From NCBI GenBank assembly GCA_025965735.1, contig JAOPWK010000098.1:1-5685 (forward strand): a DNA stretch of 5,685 nt, in the 5' to 3' direction. Source of the DNA: Frankiales bacterium. Its GTDB lineage: Bacteria; Actinomycetota; Actinomycetes; Mycobacteriales; SCTD01. Position 1 is the first letter of the stretch; the number at the start of each line of letters is the position of its first letter. A program made the translations under genes and the position numbers. Shown piece by piece: positions 1 to 5,685 of this stretch. The notes under the pieces were generated by a model. The model searched no databases. It was not told the origin of the DNA and saw only the letters and a program-made list of their open reading frames with translations.

Positions 1-1226
1 CGATCGCGGAGAACATCGCCTTCGGGACGACGTTCCCCAAGGGCCGCACCGGCAAGATCGACTGGAAGGCGCTGAACAAGCGCACGGCCGAGCTGCTCGA
101 GCTGTTCCAGGTCGACGCCCTGCCGACCACGCCGCTCGGCCTGCTTCGTGCGGCGGACCGGACCCGCGTCGCCATCATCCGCGCCGTGCAGGACCGCGAG
201 GGCGCCGACAGCGGCGTGCTCGTGCTGGACGAGCCGACGGCGGCGCTGCCCGACTCCGAGGTGCAGCTGCTGCTCGACAGCCTGCGGCGCTACGCCGCCA
301 ACGGCCAGACCATCCTCTACATCAGCCACCGGCTGGACGAGGTGCTGTCCGTGGCGGACCGCGTGACGGTGCTGCGGGACGGCAAGAAGGTCGGGACGGT
401 CGAGGCCGAGGGCCTGACCGAGGGCGACCTCGTCGAGCTCATCGTCGGGCGTCCGCTCGACCGGATGTTCCCCGACCACGTGGACGTGGCGGACAGCGAC
501 GTCGTCCTGTCCGTCCGGGACCTGGTCGGCGGCCCCCTGAGGGGCGTGTCGCTCGACCTGCATCAGGGCGAGATCCTCGGCGTCGCCGGGCTCCTCGGCT
601 CCGGCCGCTCCGAGCTGCTGCGCATGCTGTTCGGCGCCTACCCGGTCGTCAGCGGCACCATCACGCTCGGCGGCCGCGAGGTCCGCTTCACCAGCCCGTC
701 CGCTGCCATGCAGGCCGGCGTGGCGTACGTCCCGGAGGAGCGGCAGGCAGACGCGCTGCTCCAGGGCCAGTCGGTCCGCCACAACATGACCGCGGGCGAC
801 GCCGGCCACTACTTCTCCAAGCTGCGCTTCAAGCACGACAAGGAGAAGAAGGACAGCGCGGACTCCATCCGCCGCTTCCTCATCCGCGTGGCCGTGGACA
901 CCCAGCCGGTCGAGACGCTCTCCGGCGGCAACGCCCAGAAGGTCGTCCTGGCCCGCTGGCTGCGCCGCAAGCCCGCCGTGCTGCTCCTCGACGAGCCGAC
1001 GCAGGGCGTGGACATCGGCGCCCGCGCCGAGATCTACGCGCTGGTCCGCGAGGCCACCCGCAACGGCACCTCGGTGCTGCTCGTGGCCAGCGACCCGGAG
1101 GAGATGGCGCACGCCTGCGACCGCGTCGTGGTGCTGCGCAACGGCCGCATCGCGGCCGACGTCCGCCCGCCCCTCGAGGCCCACCGCCTCACCGAGCTCG
1201 TCAACCTCGCCGAGGCCACCTCGTGA
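1..1226 (+). CDS. Sugar ABC transporter ATP-binding protein, RbsA/MglA type (5' partial)
   Basis: ATPase subunit of a CUT2-type sugar importer, a cytoplasmic protein that hydrolyses ATP to drive the adjacent permease. The reading frame is open from base 3 and the start lies left of the window. Two nucleotide-binding domains are fused, as is normal for this family. The first has lost its Walker A to the window edge but keeps Walker B DEPTAAL (228-248) and the switch histidine in YISHRLDEV (His at 327-329). The second shows the family's Arg-variant Walker A GLLGSGRS (588-611), signature LSGGNAQK (918-941) and Walker B DEPTQGVD (990-1013), and has SDPEE where a switch histidine would sit, also usual for the family. 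The signature of the first domain is degenerate: LLRAADRTRVA replaces the LSxxEQ-like motif. The TGA stop overlaps the permease start. The family is clear but the substrate is not; ribose, galactose, xylose or another sugar are all possible. Confidence 0.93.
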   Translation, partial: IAENIAFGTTFPKGRTGKIDWKALNKRTAELLELFQVDALPTTPLGLLRAADRTRVAIIRAVQDREGADSGVLVLDEPTAALPDSEVQLLLDSLRRYAANGQTILYISHRLDEVLSVADRVTVLRDGKKVGTVEAEGLTEGDLVELIVGRPLDRMFPDHVDVADSDVVLSVRDLVGGPLRGVSLDLHQGEILGVAGLLGSGRSELLRMLFGAYPVVSGTITLGGREVRFTSPSAAMQAGVAYVPEERQADALLQGQSVRHNMTAGDAGHYFSKLRFKHDKEKKDSADSIRRFLIRVAVDTQPVETLSGGNAQKVVLARWLRRKPAVLLLDEPTQGVDIGARAEIYALVREATRNGTSVLLVASDPEEMAHACDRVVVLRNGRIAADVRPPLEAHRLTELVNLAEATS

Positions 1227-1255
1227 CCACCCCCTCCTCTGAAAGGCCCCTCGTG
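1212..1255 (+). promoter_or_regulatory. Two competing translation starts for the permease
   Basis: GAGG at 1212-1215 lies seven bases before GTG 1223, which overlaps the upstream stop codon. GAAAGG at 1241-1246 lies six bases before a second in-frame GTG at 1253. Both fit a ribosome binding site plus start. The first is preferred here because the four-base stop/start overlap is typical of coupled ABC transporter genes, but the sequence alone does not decide. Confidence 0.5.
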
Positions 1256-2362
1256 TCCGACGCCGTACCGGCGCCTCGCGCGGAGGCTCCGGCCCATGCC
1301 GGATCCGCCGCCGCTGTCTCCCGCCCGAAGCCCGCGCGCACCCGCCGCGGTCCGGCCGCCTTCCTGATGCACCTGCTGCGCCAGTACTCGCTGGTCGCGC
1401 TGCTGCTGGGCTCGCTGCTGGCCTACGGCACCTGGGACAAGACGGCCGAGGTCTTCAACCAGGCGGCCAACTTCCAGAACATCGCCTCGAGCCAGTCGGT
1501 GCTCGCCGTGCTCACCCTCGGCCTGCTCATCCCGATGATCTCCGGCAACCTCGACCTGTCGATCGGGTCGACCGCCGGGCTGGCCAGCATCGCCGCCGCG
1601 GGCGCGTTCGCCAACCACAGCGCCCCGCTGGTCGTCGGCCTGCTGGTCGGCATCGGCATCGGCGCGATCGTCGGCCTGATCAACGGCCTGGTCGTGACGA
1701 AGTTCGGCATCGACAGCTTCATCGTGACCCTGGGCACCGCGTCGCTGATCCTCGGCGCCGTCAACTGGTACTCCGGCGGCACCTCGATCATCCAGGGCAT
1801 CCCGCAGGAGATCATCAGCTTCGGCGGCGCCCGCGCCTTCGGCATCCCGAAGCTGGTCTACGTCCTGGTGGTCGTGGCCTTCATGGTCTGGTACCTGCTC
1901 GAGCAGACGCCGTTCGGCCGCAACCTGCACGCCATCGGCTCCAACAAGGCCGCCTCCCGGCTGGTCGGCATCCGGGTCGAGCGCGACACCTGCCTGGCGT
2001 TCGTCCTGTCCGGCGCCTTCGCCGGCCTGGCCGGCGTGATGGTGCTGTCGCAGCAGGGCGCCGGCAACCCGCAGGTCGGTCAGACCTTCACCCTGACCGC
2101 GATCGCGGCCGCCTTCCTCGGCGCCGCGTCGTTCAAGCTCGGCAAGCTCAACGTGCTCGGCTCCCTCGTGGCGATCTTCTTCCTCGCCGTGAACATCACC
2201 GGTCTGCAGTTCGCCGGTGTCGAGGGCTGGATCACCGACGTCTTCACCGGGCTCTCGCTCGTGCTGGCCGTCGCCTTCGCGGGGGTCCTCTCCCGCCCCC
2301 GCAAGCACAAGCCGGCCGCCACGGCGACCCCGGCCGCCACGACCGAGGCCGCCCGTGCCTAG
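1223..2362 (+). CDS. Sugar ABC transporter permease, RbsC/MglC type
   Basis: Membrane-spanning subunit of the same CUT2 sugar importer (BPD_transp_2 family), 379 residues against about 320-340 usual. Family landmarks are GNLDLSIGS (residues 108-116), the GLINGLVVTKFGIDSFIVTLGT stretch (151-172), GRNLHAIGSNKAASRLVGI (232-250) and AAAFLGAASF (295-304). Hydrophobic segments run from about residue 54 to 355. The extra length is a Pro/Ala/Arg-rich N-terminal tail of about 45 residues ending in RTRRGP, and a Lys/Pro/Ala/Thr-rich C-terminal tail after residue 357; both are probably disordered and cytoplasmic. The GTG start at 1223 overlaps the ATPase stop (GTGA), with GAGG at 1212-1215 as ribosome binding site, suggesting translational coupling. 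A second in-frame GTG at 1253 has GAAAGG six bases upstream and would remove only ten residues of the tail, so the exact start is open. The function as permease is secure; the transported sugar is not known. Confidence 0.93.
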   Translation: MTTPSSERPLVSDAVPAPRAEAPAHAGSAAAVSRPKPARTRRGPAAFLMHLLRQYSLVALLLGSLLAYGTWDKTAEVFNQAANFQNIASSQSVLAVLTLGLLIPMISGNLDLSIGSTAGLASIAAAGAFANHSAPLVVGLLVGIGIGAIVGLINGLVVTKFGIDSFIVTLGTASLILGAVNWYSGGTSIIQGIPQEIISFGGARAFGIPKLVYVLVVVAFMVWYLLEQTPFGRNLHAIGSNKAASRLVGIRVERDTCLAFVLSGAFAGLAGVMVLSQQGAGNPQVGQTFTLTAIAAAFLGAASFKLGKLNVLGSLVAIFFLAVNITGLQFAGVEGWITDVFTGLSLVLAVAFAGVLSRPRKHKPAATATPAATTEAARA

Positions 2363-2390
2363 GCGCTCCGCCCCACCCCACCTCGCAGAA

Positions 2391-2405
2391 GAGAGCCACC
2401 GCATG
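2391..2405 (+). promoter_or_regulatory. Ribosome binding site and start of the heptad-repeat gene
   Basis: A purine run ending in GAGAG (2391-2395) sits seven bases before ATG 2403. This start places a good Sec signal peptide at the very N-terminus. The reading frame stays open upstream to 2217 inside the permease gene, but that extension would bury the signal peptide behind about 60 Pro/Arg/Ser-rich residues, so it is not used. Confidence 0.75.
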
Positions 2406-4598
2406 ACCGCCTGTCCCTCCACGACCCGCACGGTCCTCACCCGCACCGGCGCCCTGGCCGTGGTGTTCGGCACCACGTTCGGCCTCGTTCTCGGACCGAC
2501 CGGCCTGGCGCTGGCGCAGGACCAGGAGCCGCAGTTCAGCACCGTCCGCGGCGTCATGGCCGACGACGGCTCGGTCAGCGACCTCGACCGGATCGGCAGC
2601 GACGAGGCGCCCGGCGACCTGCCGGTGTCGCTGAAGATCGCCGAGGAGGCCGCTGACGCGGGCCGCACCAGCACGAGCTACACCGTGGAGAACACCAGCG
2701 TGCAGAAGCAGACGCTGAACTACCTCGACGCCGAGGGCAAGCCCGCGACGGTGGAGCAGGACGTGGCGCTCCCGCTCGTCGCGCAGCTCTCGGTCCTGCT
2801 GCCGGCCAGCCGCACCAACATCAACGCCATCGGCGCGCGCACCACCAAGCTCGCCGACGGCAGCACCGAGCTGGTGTGGTCGATGGTGCTCTTCGGCCCG
2901 ATCGGCTCGCCGATCAACGAGGTCAGCTTCACCTCCGGCGGTGACGGCGACGCCGTGGCACGCCTGGACGCCGCGACCGTGCAGCCGAACTCGGAGCCCG
3001 GCCTGTCCGCCACGGCCCAGGCCGCCAACGCGACCGTCAACGGCAACGGCATCCTCAACACCGTCGCCAACGGCGCGAACGAGGGCCTCGTCAAGCTGTC
3101 CGACGGCGTCGGCCAGCTCCTGGCCGGGCTCGACAAGCTGTACGCCGGCGCGCAGCAGCTCAACACCGGCATCGCCGCGGGCGCCGACGGTGCGGCTCAG
3201 CTCGCCGCCGGCTCCGCGACCGCCAAGAAGGGCTCGGGCGAGCTCGCCGCCGGCCTCGGCACCCTGGCCGCAGGCAACGGCTCCGCCGCTGACGGCGCCG
3301 AGAAGCTGTCCGAGGGCCTCGCGCTCATCAGCGGCGGCCTCGGGCAGCTCAGCGCCACGGAGGGCCTGCCGGCCGCGCTCGCCGGTGCCAAGACGCTGCA
3401 GGCGGGCGTGGACCAGCTCCGCGCCGGCCTCGGCTCCCCCACCGCCGAGGGCACCCTGCTGAACGGCCTGGCGCAGATCGCCGGCGGCCTCACCGCGAGC
3501 GGCACCGGCCTCGGCCAGGTCAAGGGCGGCCTGGACCAGGTGGCTGCCGGCCTCCCGACCGCGAAGGGCGGCGTGGACCAGATCCGGACCGGCCTGGCCG
3601 CGGCCAGCGCCAACGGCGGCGGCGTCGACCAGATCAAGCAGCTCGTCGACGTCGCCCGGACCGGGATCCCGAACTGCCAGCCGGGCGGACCGTCGGCGCG
3701 GCCGGCCACACCGTGCGAGGCCGCCAACACCGCCTCGTTCGCGCTCGCTCACCCGGCCGGCGCCACCGGCCCGACGGACGCCGGCGGCCTCAAGGGCTCG
3801 CTCGGTGCTGCTGCCGCCGGCCTCGGCCAGATCAGCACCGGCCTCGGCACGGCCGTGGCAGGCATCGGCCAGCTCCAGGCCGGCGTCACCCAGCTGCAGG
3901 CCGGCAACACGGCCCTCTCGACCGGCGTCACCAAGATCGAGGCGGGCGCGAACACCATCGCCGGCGGCCTCGCGAGCGGCGACGCGGCGAAGCCGGGCCT
4001 CGCCGAGGGCTTCGACGCCCTCGTGGCCGGCCTCACCACCGCCGTCGGCGGCATCAGCCAGCTGTCCACGGGCGCCAAGACGGCTGCGACCGGGTCCAGC
4101 GACCTGGCCTCCGGCACGCGCCAGCTCGCTGACGGTGCGACGAAGGCCGCCGCCGGCAGCCGCGCGCTGGACGCGGGCATCGGCAAGATCGCGGACGGCC
4201 AGCAGAAGGTCGCCGACGGCCTCCCCGCTGCCGTGACCGGCTCCGGTCAGCTCGCGGACGGTCTCGGCGAGGTGCTCACGGGCGAGCAGGCCGTGGCCAA
4301 GGGCCTCGGCGACCTGCGTAGCCAGGCGGTCGGCGTGCTGCAGTCGCAGTTCACGCAGGGCACCGAGCTGGCGCGCCAGCAGCTCGCCGTCCTCGACGCC
4401 TCCAGCGCGATGATCGCCAGCACCCCCGGTGCGGCGACCACGACGTACGTCCTGACCCAGGACGACGAGGACATCAGCCTGGCGTCGAACGACAGCGACC
4501 TCGGTCGCAACGTCGCGCTCGGTGCCGGTGGCGCGCTGCTGCTCCTCGGCGGCATCGCCGGCGGCTACCTGTCCGGTCGTCGCAAGACGGTCGTCTAG
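2403..4598 (+). CDS. Exported, membrane-anchored x-x-x-Leu-x-x-Gly heptad-repeat protein
   Basis: A 731-residue protein of unknown function. Seen: a signal peptide (residues 1-38; hydrophobic core about 16-37, cleavage expected after ALA at 36-38); a globular N-terminal region (about 39-220) with LPVSLKI, a V-E-N-T strand-like segment and LFGPIGSP; then about forty heptads ending in Leu-x-x-Gly or close variants (about 228-640), such as VGQLLAG, LDKLYAG and TRQLADG. A linker at 418-462 interrupts them and holds Cys425 and Cys438, the only cysteines of the mature protein. An acidic stretch (QDDEDISLASNDSD) precedes a C-terminal membrane helix (about 704-723) and the tail SGRRKTVV. This predicts an extracellular protein with a short cytoplasmic C-terminus. 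The heptads match the repeat class known from YhgE/Pip-related proteins, but the multi-helix membrane domain of YhgE is absent. It starts 40 bases after the permease with no terminator between, so co-transcription is likely. A structural cell-envelope role is inference; the gene call itself is firm. Confidence 0.9.
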   Translation: MTACPSTTRTVLTRTGALAVVFGTTFGLVLGPTGLALAQDQEPQFSTVRGVMADDGSVSDLDRIGSDEAPGDLPVSLKIAEEAADAGRTSTSYTVENTSVQKQTLNYLDAEGKPATVEQDVALPLVAQLSVLLPASRTNINAIGARTTKLADGSTELVWSMVLFGPIGSPINEVSFTSGGDGDAVARLDAATVQPNSEPGLSATAQAANATVNGNGILNTVANGANEGLVKLSDGVGQLLAGLDKLYAGAQQLNTGIAAGADGAAQLAAGSATAKKGSGELAAGLGTLAAGNGSAADGAEKLSEGLALISGGLGQLSATEGLPAALAGAKTLQAGVDQLRAGLGSPTAEGTLLNGLAQIAGGLTASGTGLGQVKGGLDQVAAGLPTAKGGVDQIRTGLAAASANGGGVDQIKQLVDVARTGIPNCQPGGPSARPATPCEAANTASFALAHPAGATGPTDAGGLKGSLGAAAAGLGQISTGLGTAVAGIGQLQAGVTQLQAGNTALSTGVTKIEAGANTIAGGLASGDAAKPGLAEGFDALVAGLTTAVGGISQLSTGAKTAATGSSDLASGTRQLADGATKAAAGSRALDAGIGKIADGQQKVADGLPAAVTGSGQLADGLGEVLTGEQAVAKGLGDLRSQAVGVLQSQFTQGTELARQQLAVLDASSAMIASTPGAATTTYVLTQDDEDISLASNDSDLGRNVALGAGGALLLLGGIAGGYLSGRRKTVV
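3084..4319 (+). repeat. Tandem degenerate 21-base repeats encoding Leu-x-x-Gly heptads
   Basis: Within the surface-protein gene, seven-codon units recur about forty times in two blocks: 3084 to about 3653 and about 3789 to 4319. They are separated by a non-repeat linker at about 3654-3788. The Leu (or Ile/Val/Ala) at position 4 and Gly at position 7 are conserved while the rest vary among Ala, Gln, Asp, Thr and Ser. Many neighbours alternate between a Q-L-x-x-G unit and a plainer A/G-rich unit, giving a loose 14-residue period. At DNA level, short words such as CGCCGGCGGCCTC recur (near 3479, 3779 and 3959), but the units are diverged rather than identical. Confidence 0.85.
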
Positions 4599-4611
4599 CA
4601 CCCGCTCGTCC

Positions 4612-4647
4612 CGACGCCCCGTCCGCCTTCCAGCGGGCGGGGCGTCG
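4612..4647 (+). terminator. Strong GC-rich hairpin, likely terminator of the transporter/heptad unit
   Basis: Arms 4612-4626 and 4633-4647 are inverted repeats of 15 bases with a single T·G wobble (4622 with 4637) and a six-base loop, CTTCCA. The hairpin begins 13 bases after the TAG stop at 4598. No true T-run follows, only GTGCTGTTCC, which is common for terminators in high-GC actinobacteria. It separates the heptad-repeat gene from the acyltransferase gene. Confidence 0.8.
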
Positions 4648-4696
4648 TGCTGTTCCGGCGCGTGCCAGCATGACCGCGCTGCACCCCGACGCACGC

Positions 4697-4708
4697 GGAG
4701 GCGACATG
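4697..4708 (+). promoter_or_regulatory. Ribosome binding site deciding the acyltransferase start
   Basis: GGAGG at 4697-4701 lies four bases before ATG 4706. An in-frame ATG at 4670 would add twelve residues but has no purine-rich site before it and lies close behind the terminator hairpin. The start at 4706 also puts the N-terminal motif L-T-S-I-D-A-G-F-L at the distance from Met usual for the family. I see no convincing -10/-35 promoter in the short gap at 4648-4696. Confidence 0.7.
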
Positions 4709-5685
4709 GCACAGGCGCACCTCGACCGGCTGACGAGCATCGACGCCGGCTTCCTCCACCAGGAGGACGGCGGCGCGCACATGCACATCGGCGGGCTGGG
4801 CGTCTTCGACGGGCCGCCGCCGACCGGCGAGCAGTTCCGGGAGCACATCGCCTCCCGGCTGCACCTCGTGCCGCGGTACCGGCAGAAGCTGGTCGAGATG
4901 CCGTTCGGCACCGGCCGGCCGATCTGGGTGGAGGACCCAGACTTCCGCGTCGGCTACCACGTGCGCCACACCGCGCTGCCCACCCCCGGCAGCGACCAGC
5001 AGCTGCTGACGCTCACCTCGCGCGTGCTGTCGCAGCGACTGGACCGCACCAAGCCGCTGTGGGAGATGTGGCTCGTCGAGGGGCTGGCCGACGGTCGCTT
5101 CGCCATCGTCGCGAAGACGCACCACGCGATGATCGACGGCGTGGGCGGCGTCGACCTGCTGACAGCGCTGTTCGACCTCACGCCCGAGGGCACCAAGCTC
5201 GAGATCGAGCAGTGGCTCCCCGCGGAGACGCCCGGCACCGTCGGTCTGCTCACGCACGGTGCCAAGGGTGCCGTCCGCAACCTGGTCCGCCTCGGCACCC
5301 GCGGCGCCGCGCTCGCCGTGCAGCCCAAGCAGGCGGTGCGCCAGGTCAGCTCCGCGCTGGGCGCACTCAGCGCGGCTGCCACCCCGCTGCTGCAGGGGGC
5401 ACCGCCCAGCCTGCTGAACAAGAAGCCCGGCCCGCACCGGCGCGTGGAGGTCGTCCGCACCGACCTGGCCGACTACAAGAAGGTCAAGCAGGCCTTCGGC
5501 GCCACCGTCAACGACGTCGTGCTCACCGCAGTGGCTGGTGCGCTCGGCCGCTTCCTCACCGGGCGCAGCGAGGAGATCGACCCCGGCCTCCGGCTCAAGG
5601 CCTGCGTGCCGGTGTCGGTGCGCAGCGACGACAAGCAGGGCGCAGCGGGGAACGAGATCACGATCATGACGGCTCCGCTGCCGGT
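4706..5685 (+). CDS. Wax ester synthase/diacylglycerol acyltransferase (WS/DGAT), 3' partial
   Basis: Acyl-CoA-dependent O-acyltransferase that esterifies long-chain alcohols or diacylglycerol to make wax esters or triacylglycerol, usually at the inner face of the membrane and at lipid inclusions. The window shows 326 residues of a family that is usually about 450-480 long; the frame is still open at the right edge. Landmarks are in the expected order: N-terminal LTSIDAGFL; PLWEMWLVEGL starting at residue 117; catalytic HHAMIDG at 139-145 (HHxxxDG, with His140 the expected catalytic base); LLNKKPGPHRR at 237-246; NDVVLTAVAGAL starting at 269; and the G-N motif at 315-316 (GNEITIM). All key residues are present, so it looks active. 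It lies behind a terminator and has its own ribosome binding site, hence probably its own transcript. Whether it prefers wax or triacylglycerol cannot be read from sequence. Mycobacteria and relatives hold many paralogues (Tgs/Atf), so no specific symbol is given. Confidence 0.94.
   Translation, partial: MAQAHLDRLTSIDAGFLHQEDGGAHMHIGGLGVFDGPPPTGEQFREHIASRLHLVPRYRQKLVEMPFGTGRPIWVEDPDFRVGYHVRHTALPTPGSDQQLLTLTSRVLSQRLDRTKPLWEMWLVEGLADGRFAIVAKTHHAMIDGVGGVDLLTALFDLTPEGTKLEIEQWLPAETPGTVGLLTHGAKGAVRNLVRLGTRGAALAVQPKQAVRQVSSALGALSAAATPLLQGAPPSLLNKKPGPHRRVEVVRTDLADYKKVKQAFGATVNDVVLTAVAGALGRFLTGRSEEIDPGLRLKACVPVSVRSDDKQGAAGNEITIMTAPLP

Noticed and set aside
2217..2402. Upstream in-frame extension of the heptad-repeat gene into the permease
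   Set aside because: It would overlap the permease by about 146 bases in another frame and place a Pro/Arg-rich stretch before an otherwise good signal peptide; ATG 2403 has a suitable ribosome binding site.
1034..2674. Open frame of 546 codons on the minus strand across the permease
   Set aside because: It lies opposite a clearly conserved permease. Its product is low-complexity Gly/Asp/Arg-rich sequence with no recognisable motif, typical of an antisense shadow in high-GC DNA.
3084..4319. Possible CRISPR or non-coding tandem repeat array
   Set aside because: The units are diverged 21-base coding repeats in one continuous reading frame, without identical repeats and unique spacers.
2403..4598. 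Possible collagen-like or RTX-type repeat protein
   Set aside because: Glycine recurs every seventh residue, not every third, and the Asp-rich GGxGxD nonapeptides of RTX proteins are absent.
4670..4705. Alternative ATG start for the acyltransferase at 4670
   Set aside because: There is no ribosome binding site before it, whereas GGAGG precedes ATG 4706 and the resulting N-terminus fits the family.
2244..4712. Open frame of 822 codons on the minus strand, covering the whole heptad gene and part of its flanks
   Set aside because: It mirrors the repetitive GC-rich + strand gene: the product is an Ala/Gly/Arg/Asp/Glu-rich string without domains, it crosses the terminator and the permease end, and the + strand product has a signal peptide, repeats and an anchor that make sense.
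4595..5437. Open frame of 280 codons on the minus strand opposite the acyltransferase
   Set aside because: The + strand carries all WS/DGAT motifs in order; the minus-strand product shows no family features.

Overview
This 5,685-base window has very high GC content and strong G/C bias at third codon positions. It carries a wax ester synthase/diacylglycerol acyltransferase (WS/DGAT) and a GTG-started, tightly packed ABC transporter pair. Together these point to a high-GC actinobacterium (Actinomycetota). I cannot name a genus from the sequence.

All recognisable genes lie on the + strand. Region 1 (1-2362) holds the end of a carbohydrate ABC importer operon of the ribose/galactose (CUT2; RbsA/RbsC, MglA/MglC) class. 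It consists of a double-domain ATPase cut by the left edge, followed with a 4-base overlap by its membrane permease. No periplasmic-type substrate-binding protein is present in the window, so it is presumably upstream or elsewhere, and the substrate cannot be deduced. Region 2 (2403-4598) begins 40 bases later with no visible terminator in between. It is one large gene for an exported, membrane-anchored protein of 731 residues. About 410 of its residues are built from roughly forty seven-residue units of the form x-x-x-Leu-x-x-Gly, interrupted once by a 45-residue linker holding the only two cysteines of the mature protein. A strong GC-rich hairpin at 4612-4647 closes this transcription unit.

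Region 3 (4706-5685, cut by the right edge) is the N-terminal two thirds of a WS/DGAT acyltransferase that makes neutral storage lipids. It has its own ribosome binding site and, being behind a terminator, is probably transcribed separately.

The ATPase and permease clearly work together. The link of the heptad-repeat protein to them rests only on close spacing and shared direction. The link to the lipid-synthesis gene is just adjacency. The most interesting object is the heptad-repeat surface protein: its function is unknown, its repeat design is extreme, and its position directly behind a sugar permease is unexpected.
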